This document shows, piece by piece, positions 61,575-64,000 of a stretch of DNA of 64,000 nt; the first letter of the stretch is position 1, and each line of letters opens with the position of its first letter. The position numbers and the translations under genes were made by a program. Origin of the DNA: Pseudorhizobium banfieldiae. GTDB lineage: Bacteria; Pseudomonadota; Alphaproteobacteria; Rhizobiales; Rhizobiaceae. The stretch spans positions 248,001 to 312,000 of the forward strand of contig NZ_FO082821.1 of assembly GCF_000967425.1 (NCBI RefSeq), read 5' to 3'. The notes under the pieces are model-generated. The model was not told where the DNA came from. It saw only the letters and a list, made by a program, of their open reading frames with translations, and made no database searches.

Positions 61575-61667
61575 AAGTTGAGAATCGCACTTCCTCGAAT
61601 CACAGTCAAGAGTCTTGGCGCCGTTTTGGTGAGCGGATTTCTTTTGCCCAACTAAAGGTGAAAGACA

Positions 61668-62882
61668 ATGCAGGTTGGAAGTGTGACGACGCCCTTTGGG
61701 CGGCGGCCGATGACGCTTGCCATGCTGGCAGCGCAGGTGGCGACAAAGGACGTCAGGGACGACGCTTGCGTCGACAAGTGGAAGCTTTACAGGGCGCTGT
61801 GTGAGGCACGAGGCAAGCTGGGGATCACCGATCGGGCCCTGACGGTCTTGAACGCGCTCCTTTCGTTTTATCCTAAGCAGGAGCTGAGTCAGGAGCAGGG
61901 ACTGATCGTCTTCCCTTCGAACGCCCAGCTCTCGCTGCGAGCGAACGGCATGCCGGAGGCGACGCTTCGGCGGCACCTTGCTGTGCTGGTAAGCGCGGGG
62001 CTTCTGATCCGCAAGGACAGCGCCAATGGCAAGCGGTATGCAAGACGTGACGGAGAAGGCAGACTTGATGAGGCTTTCGGGTTTTCGCTGGCACCGCTTG
62101 TGGCGCGTGCAGAGGAGATAGAATTCAAGGCTGCCGAGGTCATTGCGGAGCGCCTGCAACTACAGCGGCTTCGTGAGCAGTTGACGATCTGCCGCCGCGA
62201 CGTGGTCAAGCTGATCGAGACGGCTTTGGATGAGGGTGCGCCTGGCAATTGGGATGCAATCCACCAGGATTACAGAGCCGTCATGGCCTCGCTGCCGAGG
62301 AATTCGGGTGTGCAACAGGTGACAGAAACATTGGGCCGCATGGAGGAACTACGGAGTAACATCGTCATCCGATTGGAAAAGCTGGCAAATGTTCGAAAAA
62401 CGAGCGGCAATGCCTATCAAAGTGAGCGGCACATACAGAATTCAAAACCCGACTCTATTTCTGAACTTGAACCAAGCTCTCGAAATGAGCTGGGGGCAAA
62501 ACCTGAGGAAGAGCCGCGGCGTGAACCCGAGCCGTTGAAGCCTTTTCCCTTGGGTATGGTGTTGCGTGCTTGCCCCGACATCTCCGCCTATGGACCTGGC
62601 GGCGCGATCTCCAGCTGGCGCGACATGATGAGCGCGGCGGTGGTGGTGCGATCAATGCTGGGTGTTAGTCCTTCAGCCTATCAGGAAGCCTGCGAGGTGA
62701 TGGGTCCCGAGAATGCGGCGACTGCGATGGCCTGCATCCTGGAGAAGGGGGGGCAGATCAACTCGGCCGGCGGCTATCTGCGCGACCTGACCCGTAAGGC
62801 GAGCCGCGGCGAGTTTTCGCTCGGACCGATGCTGATGGCATTGCTGCGGACTGCAGGCCTCGAAGTCAGACGCGTCTCATGA
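61668..62882 (+). CDS. repC: plasmid replication initiator RepC (module 2)
   Basis: A 404-residue RepC starting MQVGSVTTPFGRRPMTLAML, the classical RepC opening. The DNA-binding region has SLRANGMPEATLRRHLAVLV and the end SAGGYLRDLTRKASRGEF. The linker between domains is variable, as usual. It is intact and complete. Confidence 0.94.
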   Translation: MQVGSVTTPFGRRPMTLAMLAAQVATKDVRDDACVDKWKLYRALCEARGKLGITDRALTVLNALLSFYPKQELSQEQGLIVFPSNAQLSLRANGMPEATLRRHLAVLVSAGLLIRKDSANGKRYARRDGEGRLDEAFGFSLAPLVARAEEIEFKAAEVIAERLQLQRLREQLTICRRDVVKLIETALDEGAPGNWDAIHQDYRAVMASLPRNSGVQQVTETLGRMEELRSNIVIRLEKLANVRKTSGNAYQSERHIQNSKPDSISELEPSSRNELGAKPEEEPRREPEPLKPFPLGMVLRACPDISAYGPGGAISSWRDMMSAAVVVRSMLGVSPSAYQEACEVMGPENAATAMACILEKGGQINSAGGYLRDLTRKASRGEFSLGPMLMALLRTAGLEVRRVS

Positions 62883-63026
62883 TCGCAATCTACTCGTCCC
62901 TGGCCCGTAGCTCACCCCGGATGTTTTTCGCGTGGGCACCCGTACAACCTGCTAATTTAGCTGCTGCGATGACCAGGCGAATCCTGTATTCATCCGGACG
63001 TGAGGCTGGTGAGGTGGGAGTTCAGC

Positions 63027-63245
63027 ATGACGCCTGAACGGCGCAGGGAGATCTTTGATCGCGTTGTCGATCGTTGGGCTCAGCGGGGTTTTCAGTTCGA
63101 GACCAGCCCGATATTCCGCGCCAGCGTTGAAGACTGGATCGAAGGCCGGATTTCAATCCAGGAACTGAAACAGCGGTACTCGGAGTTCCTTCGCACTCAA
63201 TCCCACCGGGGCTCTGGTCTTCCGCTAACGGGAACGGAGTTGTAG
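63027..63245 (+). CDS. small protein resembling VbhA-type Fic antitoxins
   Basis: A 72-residue helical protein with a GGGAG site. SPIFRASVEDWIEGRISIQE resembles the conserved region of VbhA antitoxins. No Fic toxin gene follows in the visible sequence, so it may be an orphan or unrelated. Confidence 0.45.
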   Translation: MTPERRREIFDRVVDRWAQRGFQFETSPIFRASVEDWIEGRISIQELKQRYSEFLRTQSHRGSGLPLTGTEL

Positions 63246-63268
63246 GCGGCAACGTCCAAGCGGAATGA

Positions 63269-63478
63269 TTACTCCTCCTCGAGCAAGCCATCGAAAACCT
63301 CGAGCAGGGCATCGACAATCGCCTGACCGAGCGCATTACCAGTCTCGGCAATCTGTTCGTCATTCATGTCGCGTGCCGCCAGCGCCAGGTTGCTCCCTTG
63401 TTCAGCAACGATGGCACGGGAACGTTCGATCGCCCACTGAGCGAATTCTGCGCGATTGCTGATCGTTGTGGTTTCCAT
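63269..63478 (-). CDS. small acidic helical protein of unknown function
   Basis: A 69-residue protein starting METTTISNRAEFAQWAIERS. It is helical and ends very acidic (FDGLLEEE). No family recognised. It is convergent with the VbhA-like gene. Confidence 0.5.
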   Translation of the reverse strand: METTTISNRAEFAQWAIERSRAIVAEQGSNLALAARDMNDEQIAETGNALGQAIVDALLEVFDGLLEEE

Positions 63479-63669
63479 GCGGATCCAATCTTAGATGATC
63501 GTCAACGATTGCCGGTTAACGTCTCTTCGCGCGAGAAGTTGTGCGTTCGCGCTTCGTTAGCCTAGTCCATACCCTCTGAACTGCAGGGGGCGCAAGCCGA
63601 CGTATTCCGCATTCTCAAGGGTCTCAAGGCCAGAACCGTGGCATTGAGACCATCTTTGTCCCGCGGCTG

Positions 63670-64000
63670 TTAATCGAGAAGACGCGCGGCGCGTCCAGTC
63701 CGTCTGTGCGCATTGTTGTAGTAGCTCGACGCCTGCTGCACGGAACGATGGCGTGACTGCTCCATCGCCTCGGGGAGCGGGATACCGCGGTTGGCCGCCT
63801 CGGTCAGAAATCCGGAGCGCAATCCGTGGGCAGAAAACTCTGCTGGCTCCAGGCCTGCCAAAGCGGCGCGATGCTTGACGATGTCGTTGATTGCCTTCGG
63901 ATCGAGCGCTCGCTGTGAGACGTTTCCCCAGCGATCGATCGCCCGAAACATACTGCCGCTTTCGATCCGGGCGGCATCAAGCCAGGCGTTCAGTGCCTCC
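63670..64000 (-). CDS. tyrosine recombinase/integrase, C-terminal part (runs off right edge)
   Basis: The C-terminal 110 residues of an integrase; the frame stays open to the window edge. Catalytic parts: HGLRSGFLTEAANRG (His and Arg), SRHRSVQQASSYY (second His/Arg and nucleophile Tyr). The family cuts and joins DNA through a tyrosine; plasmid copies often resolve dimers or move cassettes. The N-terminus lies outside the window. Confidence 0.85.
   Translation of the reverse strand, partial: EALNAWLDAARIESGSMFRAIDRWGNVSQRALDPKAINDIVKHRAALAGLEPAEFSAHGLRSGFLTEAANRGIPLPEAMEQSRHRSVQQASSYYNNAHRRTGRAARLLD

Overview
This GC-rich window looks like part of an alphaproteobacterial plasmid or megaplasmid, most likely from Rhodobacterales (inferred from gene content, not from a search). 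It carries two complete repABC replication modules, a VirB-type conjugation apparatus, a ParDE toxin-antitoxin pair, five insertion elements and a plasmid-style recombinase. No rRNA, tRNA or CRISPR array was seen.

Region 1 (1-13.1 kb, all minus strand) is a catabolic island. Read in its own direction it starts with a succinate dehydrogenase-like complex (sdhBCDA order), a two-subunit class I fumarase/tartrate dehydratase and a YeiH-type exporter. A NIPSNAP protein, a LysR regulator and a TauE-type exporter follow, ending at a very long hairpin. After the hairpin come a TRAP transporter (dctPQM), a beta-hydroxyacid dehydrogenase and a succinate-semialdehyde dehydrogenase-like enzyme that runs off the left edge. 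The dehydrogenase flavoprotein lacks the usual FAD-linking histidine. With two predicted sulfite/sulfonate-type exporters nearby, a specialised dicarboxylate or sulfonate substrate is possible.

Region 2 (13.5-28 kb) is a tightly overlapping virB operon on the minus strand: virB1-2-3-4, a lipoprotein, a second lytic transglycosylase, then virB5-8-9-10-11, an exported protein and virB6. A 33-bp promoter-like box in front of it is repeated almost exactly, in the same orientation, before an exported-protein gene at 26.3 kb, so the two are probably co-regulated. ParDE and a winged-helix protein are also here.

Region 3 (28.2-35.9 kb) has a WYL-type regulator resembling the BrxR/CapW defence regulators, divergent across a perfect palindrome from sbcD-sbcC and an overlapping small zinc-ribbon gene. 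A DUF1612-like protein with an operator at its start and a serine recombinase follow.

Region 4 (36-39.6 kb) is repABC module 1, with a predicted antisense RNA between repB and repC, and an ISL3-family element just after repC.

Region 5 (41.3-58 kb) is the most interesting. A four-gene module (41.9-46.0 kb) encodes a PD-(D/E)XK nuclease-like protein, a small helical protein, an AAA+ ATPase and an M41 metallopeptidase. The last two look like FtsH cut in two inside the AAA+ domain. A second, diverged copy lies convergently at 53.5-57.9 kb, but its ATPase is broken by an IS3 element and its peptidase is missing. Between them lie IS256, IS5 and IS6 elements, unknown genes and a dispersed repeat family.

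Region 6 (59.2-64 kb) is repABC module 2, again with a predicted antisense RNA, then two small unknown genes and a tyrosine recombinase running off the right edge.
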